Part shown: positions 56,211 to 63,435 of the stretch, piece after piece
Position numbering within the stretch: the stretch's first letter is position 1
Layout of the letters: every line of letters starts with the position of its first letter
Assembly (NCBI RefSeq): GCF_001648895.1
Contig: NZ_LXUF01000001.1
Coordinates: 1,223,726-1,287,725 of the forward strand
Direction of reading: 5' to 3'
Source: Methylovorus sp. MM2
Lineage (GTDB): Bacteria > Pseudomonadota > Gammaproteobacteria > Burkholderiales > Methylophilaceae
DNA: 64,000 nt
Notes under the pieces: generated by a model
What the model saw: only the letters and a program-made list of their open reading frames with translations
Database searches by the model: none
What the model was told of the DNA's origin: nothing
Program-made: the position numbers and the translations under genes

Positions 56211-57122
56211 TGTTGGCGCTGGGAATATCTCCTGGTTTGAGAAGGCATCAACCAAATGATCGAATACCAGCCTGATGCGGGCAGCCACTGGCCCGCGTTG
56301 TGGCCTATACACATATAAATACCATGGGTCAGGTTGGTACTCTACTAACACCGAGGTCAAGCGACCTGAGCGAATGAAAGGTAATGCGGAACAGCTAGGC
56401 AGTTGTGCATACCCAATACCCGCCAGCGCGGCCTCTATCTCGGTCTCTGAATCGTTGGTCATAAATACCGGAGAACGCGGTATGAATTGCTGGCCTTGAG
56501 AGAAATGCCAGGACCAAGGCCTACCTGAGCTTGCATCCAATAGCGCGATGGTTGGCATTTCTGCAAGCTCATGGATATTTTTTGGCGTACCATTCTTTTT
56601 GATAAACTCAGGCGTGGCTACGACATTTAAAAGCACTTTTGCTGTGGATTTTGCTACAAAACTACTATCTCGCAATACTCCAACACGAACACCGATGTCG
56701 ATTTTTTCATCGACAACATCGGTGATCGTATCTGCTAAACGGAAATCAAGTTTGATCTGTGGGTATTTTTCTATTACAGGCTTGAGCGCAGGCAGCATAA
56801 AGCGCCGTCCGATATTAATTGGGGCGGTAATGCGCACTGTGCCGCTAATATCCTCATTAACCTGCTGGTCAAGACGCTGGAATATATCTTCAACGCTATT
56901 AATCGCGTATTTGGCTTGCTCTACAAGCTTTTCACCAAACTCTGTAATGCGTATTTGCCTTGTATTTCGGTGAAACAACAGCTCGCCTAGCGCTAGCTCC
57001 AAGTCTTGTATCGCGCGAGTGACAGCTTGAGGAGAAACGCCAATGCGAATCGCTGCCTCCTTAAAGCTGGAGGCCTCGGCAGCTACGCAGAAGATTTTGA
57101 TCATTTCGAGTTTATTGAGCAT
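56208..57122 (-). CDS. LysR-family transcriptional regulator
   Basis: The 304-residue protein starts LNKLEMIKIFCVAAEASSFKEAAIRIGVSPQAVTRAIQDLE (cited in part), the N-terminal winged helix-turn-helix at about 5-60, with the substrate-binding domain from about 90. It is of the CrgA/AphB-like subgroup by its QRLDQQVNEDISGTVRITAP linker. It is divergent from the alcohol dehydrogenase gene, with LysR-box-like repeats between them, so it probably controls that gene and perhaps the downstream oxidase genes. The inducer is unknown. Confidence 0.93.
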   Translation of the reverse strand: MLNKLEMIKIFCVAAEASSFKEAAIRIGVSPQAVTRAIQDLELALGELLFHRNTRQIRITEFGEKLVEQAKYAINSVEDIFQRLDQQVNEDISGTVRITAPINIGRRFMLPALKPVIEKYPQIKLDFRLADTITDVVDEKIDIGVRVGVLRDSSFVAKSTAKVLLNVVATPEFIKKNGTPKNIHELAEMPTIALLDASSGRPWSWHFSQGQQFIPRSPVFMTNDSETEIEAALAGIGYAQLPSCSALPFIRSGRLTSVLVEYQPDPWYLYVYRPQRGPVAARIRLVFDHLVDAFSNQEIFPAPT

Positions 57123-57153
57123 ATGCGCCTACAAGTTTACGAATGTTTAATAG

Positions 57154-57217
57154 TTCCATATTTTGGAATTCTAAAATCATAACATTTCTATTTATGGATT
57201 AATGTAAATTATCCATA
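57154..57217. promoter_or_regulatory. Two inverted repeats in the LysR-ADH divergent spacer
   Basis: TTCCA-N5-TGGAA at 57154-57168 is a symmetric T-N11-A LysR-type box. TATGGAT-N11-ATCCATA at 57193-57217 is a second inverted repeat with 7-bp arms, 43-60 bp before the dehydrogenase start. Both are likely operators for the adjacent regulator; no binding is shown. Confidence 0.6.
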
Positions 57218-57259
57218 CTAGGGAAAATTCATAAAAACGCTTTCTCAAAAGGAAACTGC

Positions 57260-58303
57260 ATGATTAAGACCAGAGGCTACGCAGCACTTACCCCTAAAAC
57301 TCCGTTAGCACCTTTCGATTTTGAACGTCGCGAACCAGGTGCTACCGATGTGCAAATCGAAATATTGTATTGCGGCATTTGTCACACTGACTTGCATCAA
57401 GCCAGAGATGAATGGGCAGCGACTACATATCCTGTTGTGCCAGGGCATGAGATTGTGGGTAAGGTGATAAAGGTTGGCAGTGAGGTTAAAGATTTTAAAG
57501 TAGGTGATCTTGCCGGTGTTGGCTGTATGGTCGATTCATGCGGCGTTTGCCCTGACTGCCAAGATCATCAGGAGCAGTTCTGTAACAGCATGGTATTCAC
57601 CTACAACAGCCCGGATAAACATACAGGTAAAATGACTTATGGCGGTTACGCCAACAACGTTGTGGTTGATCAACGTTTTGTTCTGCATATCTCAGATAAG
57701 CTTGATCTTGCGGCAACAGCTCCGTTACTTTGCGCGGGGATTACCACTTACGGGCCATTGCGTCATTGGAATGTTAAAAAAGGCGATAAGGTGGGTGTAG
57801 TAGGGCTGGGTGGCTTGGGTCACATGGGCGTTAAGTTTGCCCATGCATTTGGCGCACATGTCGTATTGTTTACGACCTCTGCCGGCAAAGCGGAGGATGC
57901 CAAACGCCTAGGTGCTGATGAGGTTGTTATCTCAAAGAATCCAGATGAAATGGCCCAGCATACATTGAGTTTTGATTTCATCTTGAATACTGTTGCAGCT
58001 CCGCATGACCTTGATCAATATATGACATTGCTAAAACGTGATGGCACCATGTGTCTTGTTGGCGTGCCAGATAGCCCGCATCCATCGCCCAATATTGCTA
58101 ACCTGATCTTCAAGCGCCGTTCGCTTGCTGGATCTTTGATTGGCGGCGTGAAAGAGACGCAAGAGATGCTGGATTTCTGCGCCGAGCATAATATCACCTC
58201 CGAAATCGAGACCATAGCGATGAAAGATGTGAACGAGGCTTTTGATCGTATGTTGAAGAGCGATGTGCGTTATCGTTTTGTGATTGATATGGCAACTCTC
58301 TGA
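57260..58303 (+). CDS. Zinc-dependent NADP-type alcohol dehydrogenase (YahK/CAD-like)
   Basis: The 347-residue medium-chain dehydrogenase interconverts aldehydes and alcohols. Catalytic zinc ligands are C41 (CHTDLH), H63-E64 (PGHEIVGKV) and a Cys near 157 (LLCAGIT). The structural zinc uses C94, C97, C100 and C108. The nucleotide-binding GLGGLGHMGVKFA is near 176. It belongs to the cinnamyl-alcohol/YahK subfamily, which usually prefers NADPH; the substrate is unknown. Divergent from the LysR gene and followed by xdhC 38 bp later. Confidence 0.92.
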   Translation: MIKTRGYAALTPKTPLAPFDFERREPGATDVQIEILYCGICHTDLHQARDEWAATTYPVVPGHEIVGKVIKVGSEVKDFKVGDLAGVGCMVDSCGVCPDCQDHQEQFCNSMVFTYNSPDKHTGKMTYGGYANNVVVDQRFVLHISDKLDLAATAPLLCAGITTYGPLRHWNVKKGDKVGVVGLGGLGHMGVKFAHAFGAHVVLFTTSAGKAEDAKRLGADEVVISKNPDEMAQHTLSFDFILNTVAAPHDLDQYMTLLKRDGTMCLVGVPDSPHPSPNIANLIFKRRSLAGSLIGGVKETQEMLDFCAEHNITSEIETIAMKDVNEAFDRMLKSDVRYRFVIDMATL

Positions 58304-58341
58304 TAAATCGTAGCGTGTAGGTCACTCTCAAAGGATAAACT

Positions 58342-59328
58342 TTGGATAGCGTAGACTTTTCGGTACTAAAAGCAGCCAAAGAATGGGCAAATGGTGATTT
58401 TCCCACTTGGCTGATTACAGTGGTTGAGACATTCGGCTCTAGCCCCCGGCCAGTAGGTGCTATGTTGGTATTGCGTAGTGACGGGCTATCGGTAGGGTCG
58501 GTATCTGGTGGTTGTATCGAAGACGACCTCATTGATAAGGCACGCACTCAGCAACTTTCAATACACCATGCGACTCAACTTACCTATGGCGTCACGCGTG
58601 AAGAGGCGCTTGCTTTCGGTTTGCCTTGTGGCGGAACGCTAAGTGTCGTGATTGAGCCGATTAAAGATGCCACTTGGCTCGATGAGATTTTAAAACTGAT
58701 CGGTGAGCATCGTTTAGTCTCACGCTCCCTGAGATTATCAGACCTCAACATTCAATTATCGCAAGCATTGCCAGATGAGGTGTTGTCGTTCGATGGCGAG
58801 ACCCTCGTCACCGTACACGGCCCGCGCTGGCGACTTTTAATCATAGGGGCAGGGCAAACCTCTACCTATCTGGCACAAATGGCTCAGGCGCTCGATTATG
58901 AGATATTCATATGTGACCCGCGTGAAGAATTTAGGACTGTGTGGGATGTGTCTGGCACAACCGTACTGAGTGGTATGCCAGACGATGTCGTGCTGGAGAT
59001 GGATGTGGATAGTCGTACGGCGATTATTGCGCTTACGCATGATCCCAAGCTTGATGACATGGCGCTACTTGAAGCCCTTAAATCGCCAGCCTTTTATGTC
59101 GGCGCACTGGGATCCAAATTAAATAATGAAAAGAGGCGCGATAGGCTTGCTCTATTCGATCTGGCGCCAGATGAGATAGCGCGACTGCATGGCCCCGTCG
59201 GGCTTAATATACATAGCCGTACACCGCCTGAAATAGCCGTAGCGATCTTGGCACATATCATTTCTGTTAAGAATCAAATGATCTCTGCAAACACAAAGCC
59301 TAGCAAAGAAAGTCACGTACTTGCTTGA
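58342..59328 (+). CDS. xdhC: XdhC/CoxF family molybdenum-enzyme maturation protein
   Basis: XdhC-family proteins sulfurate the molybdenum cofactor and hand it to xanthine-oxidase-type enzymes. The 328-residue protein has the N-terminal XdhC_CoxI motif VVETFGSSPRPVGAMLVL and GSVSGGCIEDDLI, and the C-terminal Rossmann-like domain with LLIIGAGQTSTYLAQMA, TPPEIAVAILAHII. The start is TTG with AAGGA 6 bases upstream. It serves the downstream oxidoreductase by context. Confidence 0.9.
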   Translation: MDSVDFSVLKAAKEWANGDFPTWLITVVETFGSSPRPVGAMLVLRSDGLSVGSVSGGCIEDDLIDKARTQQLSIHHATQLTYGVTREEALAFGLPCGGTLSVVIEPIKDATWLDEILKLIGEHRLVSRSLRLSDLNIQLSQALPDEVLSFDGETLVTVHGPRWRLLIIGAGQTSTYLAQMAQALDYEIFICDPREEFRTVWDVSGTTVLSGMPDDVVLEMDVDSRTAIIALTHDPKLDDMALLEALKSPAFYVGALGSKLNNEKRRDRLALFDLAPDEIARLHGPVGLNIHSRTPPEIAVAILAHIISVKNQMISANTKPSKESHVLA

Positions 59329-59355
59329 TCGGTTTTTGACTAAAAGCAGGGCTAT

Positions 59356-59970
59356 ATGACGCAGATTGCTGCAGTCATCCTTGCAGCGGGCAGTGGGCGT
59401 CGTTTTGGTTCAAATAAAATGCTGGCAACTTTAAAGCAAGGGGATCGTGAGCTTCCTTTGCTCGCTTTTAGCCTACAACCGTGGCTTGAAGTCTTTGAGC
59501 GGCTTACTGTCGTTACTCAAGCAGGTGATGATGCAATAAAGCGCAGCATGAAATATGTGCTGGATCGATATGCCGATATTCAATGGGTAGAGTGCCCTGA
59601 CGCAGACAAAGGGATGGGCTTAAGTCTTGCTTGTGGAATACAACATACTGTGAATGCCGAAGGATGGGTGATTGGGTTGGGTGATATGCCTCAAATACCA
59701 TCAAGCGTCATATCCAAAGTGAGGGATGGCTTGATAGAAGGCAATGCCATTGTCGTGCCATTTTGCGAAGGTAGACGAGGCCACCCGATAGGGCTTAGCA
59801 GCCTATATAAGCCTCAGCTTCTTATGTTGGACCAAGATACAGGGGCAAAACATTTGCTTGAACAAAATGCATCATTTATTAAAAGAATTGACGTTACTGA
59901 TACCGGCATATGTGCCGACATTGATACACCCTCGGATTTAGATTACTTACAATCAACCTTGAATAAATAA
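59356..59970 (+). CDS. MobA/MocA-like nucleotidyltransferase
   Basis: The 204-residue protein has the nucleotide-binding AAVILAAGSGRRFGSNKML near 4-22, GLGDMPQIP near 112-120 and RGHPIGLS. This is the MocA type that joins CTP (sometimes GTP) to molybdopterin. Xanthine-oxidase-family enzymes use molybdopterin cytosine dinucleotide, so a CTP:molybdopterin cytidylyltransferase is the best guess, supported by its place between xdhC and the oxidoreductase genes. Confidence 0.85.
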   Translation: MTQIAAVILAAGSGRRFGSNKMLATLKQGDRELPLLAFSLQPWLEVFERLTVVTQAGDDAIKRSMKYVLDRYADIQWVECPDADKGMGLSLACGIQHTVNAEGWVIGLGDMPQIPSSVISKVRDGLIEGNAIVVPFCEGRRGHPIGLSSLYKPQLLMLDQDTGAKHLLEQNASFIKRIDVTDTGICADIDTPSDLDYLQSTLNK

Positions 59971-59979
59971 AGGATCAAA

Positions 59980-60456
59980 ATGGTTACCTTAAACGTAAAT
60001 GGTAAAGATCACGCTCTGGATGTGACTGATGATACGCCGATCTTATGGGCGATTCGCGACATTATCGGTATGACTGGTACCAAATTTGGTTGCGGTATGT
60101 CGCTTTGCGGCGCATGTACAGTGCACCTTGAAGGAAAGCCGATACGCTCATGCGTCACGCCAGTATCTGTTGCGGCAGACAAAGCAATCACGACCATAGA
60201 GGCCATTGGCGATACTGAGATTGGCAAGCGTGTGCAGGATGCATGGATAGCATCTGAAGTCGTGCAATGTGGTTATTGCCAGTCAGGGCAGATCATGTCC
60301 GCTGTTGCACTGCTTAAAGAAAATCCTAAGCCATCAGATCAGGATATTGATGCAGCGATGTCTGGCAATATCTGCCGTTGTGGAACCTATGTGCGTATAC
60401 GTTCAGCGATCAAGCAGGCTGCGGGTATGGGTGAGCATGTGAGCGAAGGAGTTTAA
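59980..60456 (+). CDS. iorA: [2Fe-2S] subunit of a molybdenum hydroxylase (IorA-like)
   Basis: The 158-residue protein carries two iron-sulfur clusters: a plant-type ferredoxin site C38, C43, C46 and C58 (CGMSLCGAC) and an alpha-helical site C97, C100, C132 and C134 (CGYCQSGQ ... NICRCG). It passes electrons from the molybdenum subunit encoded next. The symbol follows isoquinoline 1-oxidoreductase; the real substrate may be an aldehyde. It lies 9 bp after the nucleotidyltransferase gene and 2 bp before the large subunit. Confidence 0.92.
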   Translation: MVTLNVNGKDHALDVTDDTPILWAIRDIIGMTGTKFGCGMSLCGACTVHLEGKPIRSCVTPVSVAADKAITTIEAIGDTEIGKRVQDAWIASEVVQCGYCQSGQIMSAVALLKENPKPSDQDIDAAMSGNICRCGTYVRIRSAIKQAAGMGEHVSEGV

Positions 60457-60458
60457 AT

Positions 60459-62678
60459 ATGAAATTCATGGATAAAGTTATCGAAAGCCATTCAGGCGTT
60501 ACCTCAACACCACCAGAACGTGTTCAAGGCAATGTGAATCGTCGAGATTTCCTCAAGTTGTCATCGCTCCTTGGCGCGGGATTAATGCTGGAATTCAGCT
60601 TTCTCGGCGCTGGCTGCTCAAAATTTGGAGAAAAATCCAGTTTTACCCCTAATGCTTTTATTCATATCGATGAAGATGGCTTGGTAACCTTGGTTGCTCA
60701 CAAAGTGGAGATGGGGCAGGGTACATACACCTCAATGCCCATGCTGATTGCCGAAGAACTCGAAATTGATGTATCCAAGGTACGCTTAGAGCACGCAGAG
60801 CCGAATGAAAAAGCCTACGCCGACCCATTGCTCGGGGGGCAACTTACTGGCGGCTCTACTTCTGTGAGAGGCGCATGGAAACCGCTCCGTGAGGCAGGTG
60901 CCACAGCACGCATCATGCTGATATCTGCCGCTGCACTTGAGTGGAAGGTAGACCCTAAAACATGCCGTGCTGAAAATGGCGAGGTGATCCATATACCGAC
61001 AGATCGGCGCTTAAGTTATGGTGATTTGGTCAACGAAGCAGCCCGTTTGCCAGTGCCAGAAGTAGTGGTGCTGAAAGACCCTAAAGATTTTAAAGTGATA
61101 GGCAAACCTATTCATCGGCTTGATTCACCTAGCAAGGTAAATGGTACAGCGCAATTTGGTATTGATGTTCAAGTGCCTGATATGAAGATCGCAACCGTCA
61201 GCGCCAGCCCCGTATTTGGCGGCAAGATCGTTAAAGTGTCTGATGAAAAGGCTAAAGAAGTCAAAGGTGTGCGCCAGATCGTGCTGATCGATAATGCGGT
61301 GGCTGTTATTGCTGACCATATGTGGGCTGCAAAACAAGGGCTTGCTGCACTCGATATTCAATGGGATGACGGTGAGAATGCGTCATTCACTAGTGAGTCT
61401 CTCGCAAAAGATATTGCTGAGGCATCAAAAGGCAAAGCTGCTGTTGCAAAGAAAGTAGGTGAACCTGGTGAGGTGATGGCTGGATCAGGTAGAAAGATCG
61501 AAGCGATCTACGAGCAGCCTTTTCTTGCCCATGCCACCATGGAGCCAATGAATTGTACCGTGCATCTGCAAGCTGATAGTTGCGATATCTGGGTAGGTAC
61601 ACAAGTGCCGACGATCGCCCAAGGAGCAGTTGCAAAGCTTACTGGACTGCCACCTGAGAAAGTGAAAATCCACAACCATTTGTTAGGGGGCGGATTTGGG
61701 CGCAGGTTAGAGGTGGATTTCATTGCGCAAGCAGTTGAGATCGCAAAACAGGTGGATAGTCCAATCAAGGTAGTGTGGAGCCGTGAGGAAGACATTCAAC
61801 ATGATATGTACCGGCCTTATTACTATGATCGTATCTCTGCATCGCTTGATGAGCATGGCAAGCCTATCGCTTGGAGCCACCGAATCACTGGTTCTTCTAT
61901 CATGGCGCGGTTCTTCCCCGCATATTTCAAGGATGGCATCGATCCTGATGCGATCGAAGGTGCGGTAAACCTGCCTTATTCAACGCCTAATGTTCTAGTT
62001 GAGTACATTCGCCATGAGCCGCCTTTTGTAACGGCTTTCTGGCGTGGTGTAGGCCCAACCAGAAATTGCTTTGTCACCGAAAGTTTTATGGATGAACTTT
62101 CTGTTGCAGCAAAAAAAGACCCCGTTGAATACAGGCGCGCATTGCTTAACGAATCACCACGTGCCAAGGCTGTACTTGAGCTTGCTGCAGAAAAAGCCGG
62201 TTGGGGCACTCCTTTACCTGCTGTAAAGGGCGCTAAGGTTGGGCGCGGCGTCTCGGTATTATTCGCTTTTGGTAGCTATATCGCACAGGTGGCTGAGGTC
62301 ACGGTATCGGCAGATAACGAAGTCACCATCAATCGCGTTGTCTGTGCCGTTGATTGCGGCATTGTCGTCAACCCTGATACGGTACAGGCGCAGATGGAAG
62401 GCGGTATTATCTTTGGTGCAAGTGCAGCTTTATGGGGTGAAATCACGTTCAATAATGGCCGAGCCAATCAAAGTAACTTCCATAACTATCGTGTCGTGCG
62501 GATGAATGAAGCGCCCAAGGTGGAGGTGTATGTTGTGCCAAGTACTGAAAGCCCGGGCGGTTTGGGTGAGCCAGGAACATCAGCTTTAATGCCTGCTGTA
62601 GCCAATGCGGTATATGCAGCGACAGGAAAACGTATTCGTAAACTACCAATCGTAAGCACGTTGAAAACGATGATTTGA
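60459..62678 (+). CDS. iorB: Molybdenum subunit of an IorB-like oxidoreductase with a Tat signal
   Basis: The 739-residue subunit of the xanthine oxidase superfamily. The N-terminus has a twin-arginine motif NRRDFLKL (RR at 28-29) and a following hydrophobic stretch ending LGAGC at 49-53, which could be a lipobox. Later features are aldehyde-oxidase/xanthine-dehydrogenase-type VEMGQGTYTS, GGGFGRR, FWRGVGPTRNCF and the C-terminal GEPGTSALMPA with the probable active-site Glu near 704. The Tat signal suggests periplasmic location and an external electron acceptor. No cytochrome subunit is adjacent. The substrate is unknown. Confidence 0.92.
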   Translation: MKFMDKVIESHSGVTSTPPERVQGNVNRRDFLKLSSLLGAGLMLEFSFLGAGCSKFGEKSSFTPNAFIHIDEDGLVTLVAHKVEMGQGTYTSMPMLIAEELEIDVSKVRLEHAEPNEKAYADPLLGGQLTGGSTSVRGAWKPLREAGATARIMLISAAALEWKVDPKTCRAENGEVIHIPTDRRLSYGDLVNEAARLPVPEVVVLKDPKDFKVIGKPIHRLDSPSKVNGTAQFGIDVQVPDMKIATVSASPVFGGKIVKVSDEKAKEVKGVRQIVLIDNAVAVIADHMWAAKQGLAALDIQWDDGENASFTSESLAKDIAEASKGKAAVAKKVGEPGEVMAGSGRKIEAIYEQPFLAHATMEPMNCTVHLQADSCDIWVGTQVPTIAQGAVAKLTGLPPEKVKIHNHLLGGGFGRRLEVDFIAQAVEIAKQVDSPIKVVWSREEDIQHDMYRPYYYDRISASLDEHGKPIAWSHRITGSSIMARFFPAYFKDGIDPDAIEGAVNLPYSTPNVLVEYIRHEPPFVTAFWRGVGPTRNCFVTESFMDELSVAAKKDPVEYRRALLNESPRAKAVLELAAEKAGWGTPLPAVKGAKVGRGVSVLFAFGSYIAQVAEVTVSADNEVTINRVVCAVDCGIVVNPDTVQAQMEGGIIFGASAALWGEITFNNGRANQSNFHNYRVVRMNEAPKVEVYVVPSTESPGGLGEPGTSALMPAVANAVYAATGKRIRKLPIVSTLKTMI

Positions 62679-62693
62679 TAGATAACTAGTTTG

Positions 62694-62739
62694 TCCTACA
62701 AGGAAATGTGTAAATATCCTACAACAAAATGTAAAAAAG
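62694..62739 (+). repeat. Two 23-bp direct repeats (TCCTACAA units)
   Basis: Two imperfect copies spaced exactly 23 bp (17 of 23 positions identical), each beginning TCCTACAA and containing AAATGT. They lie just after the iorB stop and 66-110 bp before the small protein start, an arrangement that suggests a paired binding site for the latter. Confidence 0.55.
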
Positions 62740-62805
62740 AGTAATAATATGGTTACCAAGGTAATCTATTTATATTGGTTGTTTATATTTTTTAGGAGAA
62801 TCACC

Positions 62806-62997
62806 ATGAACTTTCCAAAGACAGACTATGTAAATGCTAAAAGATTATTAACTGGTGCACCAAACGGTTTTTCTACTTCTACTTATGCAAATGACAAAAG
62901 GCTACTGAAAGCTTCATTTGAAGGTTTAGAGAAATCCAGTATCAGTTATGAAAAAGCGGAGTCAATCCACTCATTTGATACCCAAAAAGCTAGCTAA
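62806..62997 (+). CDS. Small protein with an internal repeat, function unknown
   Basis: A 63-residue protein that I do not recognise. The start ATG has TAGGAG about 7 bases upstream, a strong ribosome site, and a terminator follows 25 bp after the stop, so this is a real short transcript. Residues 8-22 (Y.NAKRLLTGAPNGF) and 27-41 (Y.NDKRLLKASFEGL) are a degenerate internal repeat with shared KRLL, offset 19. It is hydrophilic, without membrane segments or Cys; the C-terminus is Ser/Glu/Lys-rich. A longer reading from 62749 lacks a ribosome site. Confidence 0.65.
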   Translation: MNFPKTDYVNAKRLLTGAPNGFSTSTYANDKRLLKASFEGLEKSSISYEKAESIHSFDTQKAS

Positions 62998-63022
62998 CAA
63001 AGCTGCTTAAATCTTTAAAGCG

Positions 63023-63056
63023 AAAAAGCCGAAACTCACCATGTTTCGGCTTTTTT
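63023..63056. terminator. Bidirectional rho-independent terminator
   Basis: An 8-bp GCCGAAAC/GTTTCGGC stem with 5 A before and 6 T after (loop TCACCAT). It serves the small protein on the plus strand and can also serve copZ on the minus strand. Confidence 0.9.
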
Positions 63057-63108
63057 CATTTGTAAACAAACAAATAATGCACAATATTAATCTTATATCG
63101 TAGGTATT

Positions 63109-63306
63109 TTAGGCAGCGACAGGATGGTAACCCGCATCACTAATCGCTTTCTTGATAACTTCCTGATTTTGACTGCTTGTTACCTTCACCAGCTTGCTCT
63201 GGGTATCTATATCTAGCGTAGCCGTTGGGTCTACCGCCTGAACGGACTGGGTAATGGCTTTTGCGCAATGCCCACATGTCATGTCATTCACTATAAAACT
63301 TAGCAT
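63109..63306 (-). CDS. copZ: Copper chaperone (CopZ-type HMA domain)
   Basis: A 65-residue cytoplasmic metallochaperone: LSFIVNDMTCGHCAKAITQ with the metal-binding CGHC (MTCGHC at 9-14) and the beta-alpha-beta-beta-alpha-beta pattern ending KKAISDAGYHPVAA. It should deliver Cu(I) to CopA, whose gene starts divergently 129 bp away. AAGGAG lies 7 bases before the start. Confidence 0.9.
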   Translation of the reverse strand: MLSFIVNDMTCGHCAKAITQSVQAVDPTATLDIDTQSKLVKVTSSQNQEVIKKAISDAGYHPVAA

Positions 63307-63341
63307 CTTTAATCTCCTTTAGTTGTCTTAGTATAGTCTCA

Positions 63342-63362
63342 AGCTTCCCATGGTGGTAAGGT
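63342..63362 (-). promoter_or_regulatory. CueR-like operator upstream of copZ
   Basis: On the minus strand the sequence ACCTTAC-N7-GGAAGCT matches the CueR-type operator ACCTTCC-N7-GGAAGGT at 12 of 14 positions. TTGACC overlaps its start and would be the -35; CueR promoters keep a long 19-20-bp spacer. The downstream -10 is weak (GAGACT at 19 bp; TATACT at 24 bp), as for an activator-dependent promoter. CueR itself is not in the window. Confidence 0.65.
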
Positions 63363-63435
63363 CAACATCTCGCTTTGCCTGAACTTGTAATGCTTAATAT
63401 TGAAATACTGGATCTTGCTTAAGGGTGAATGGGCT

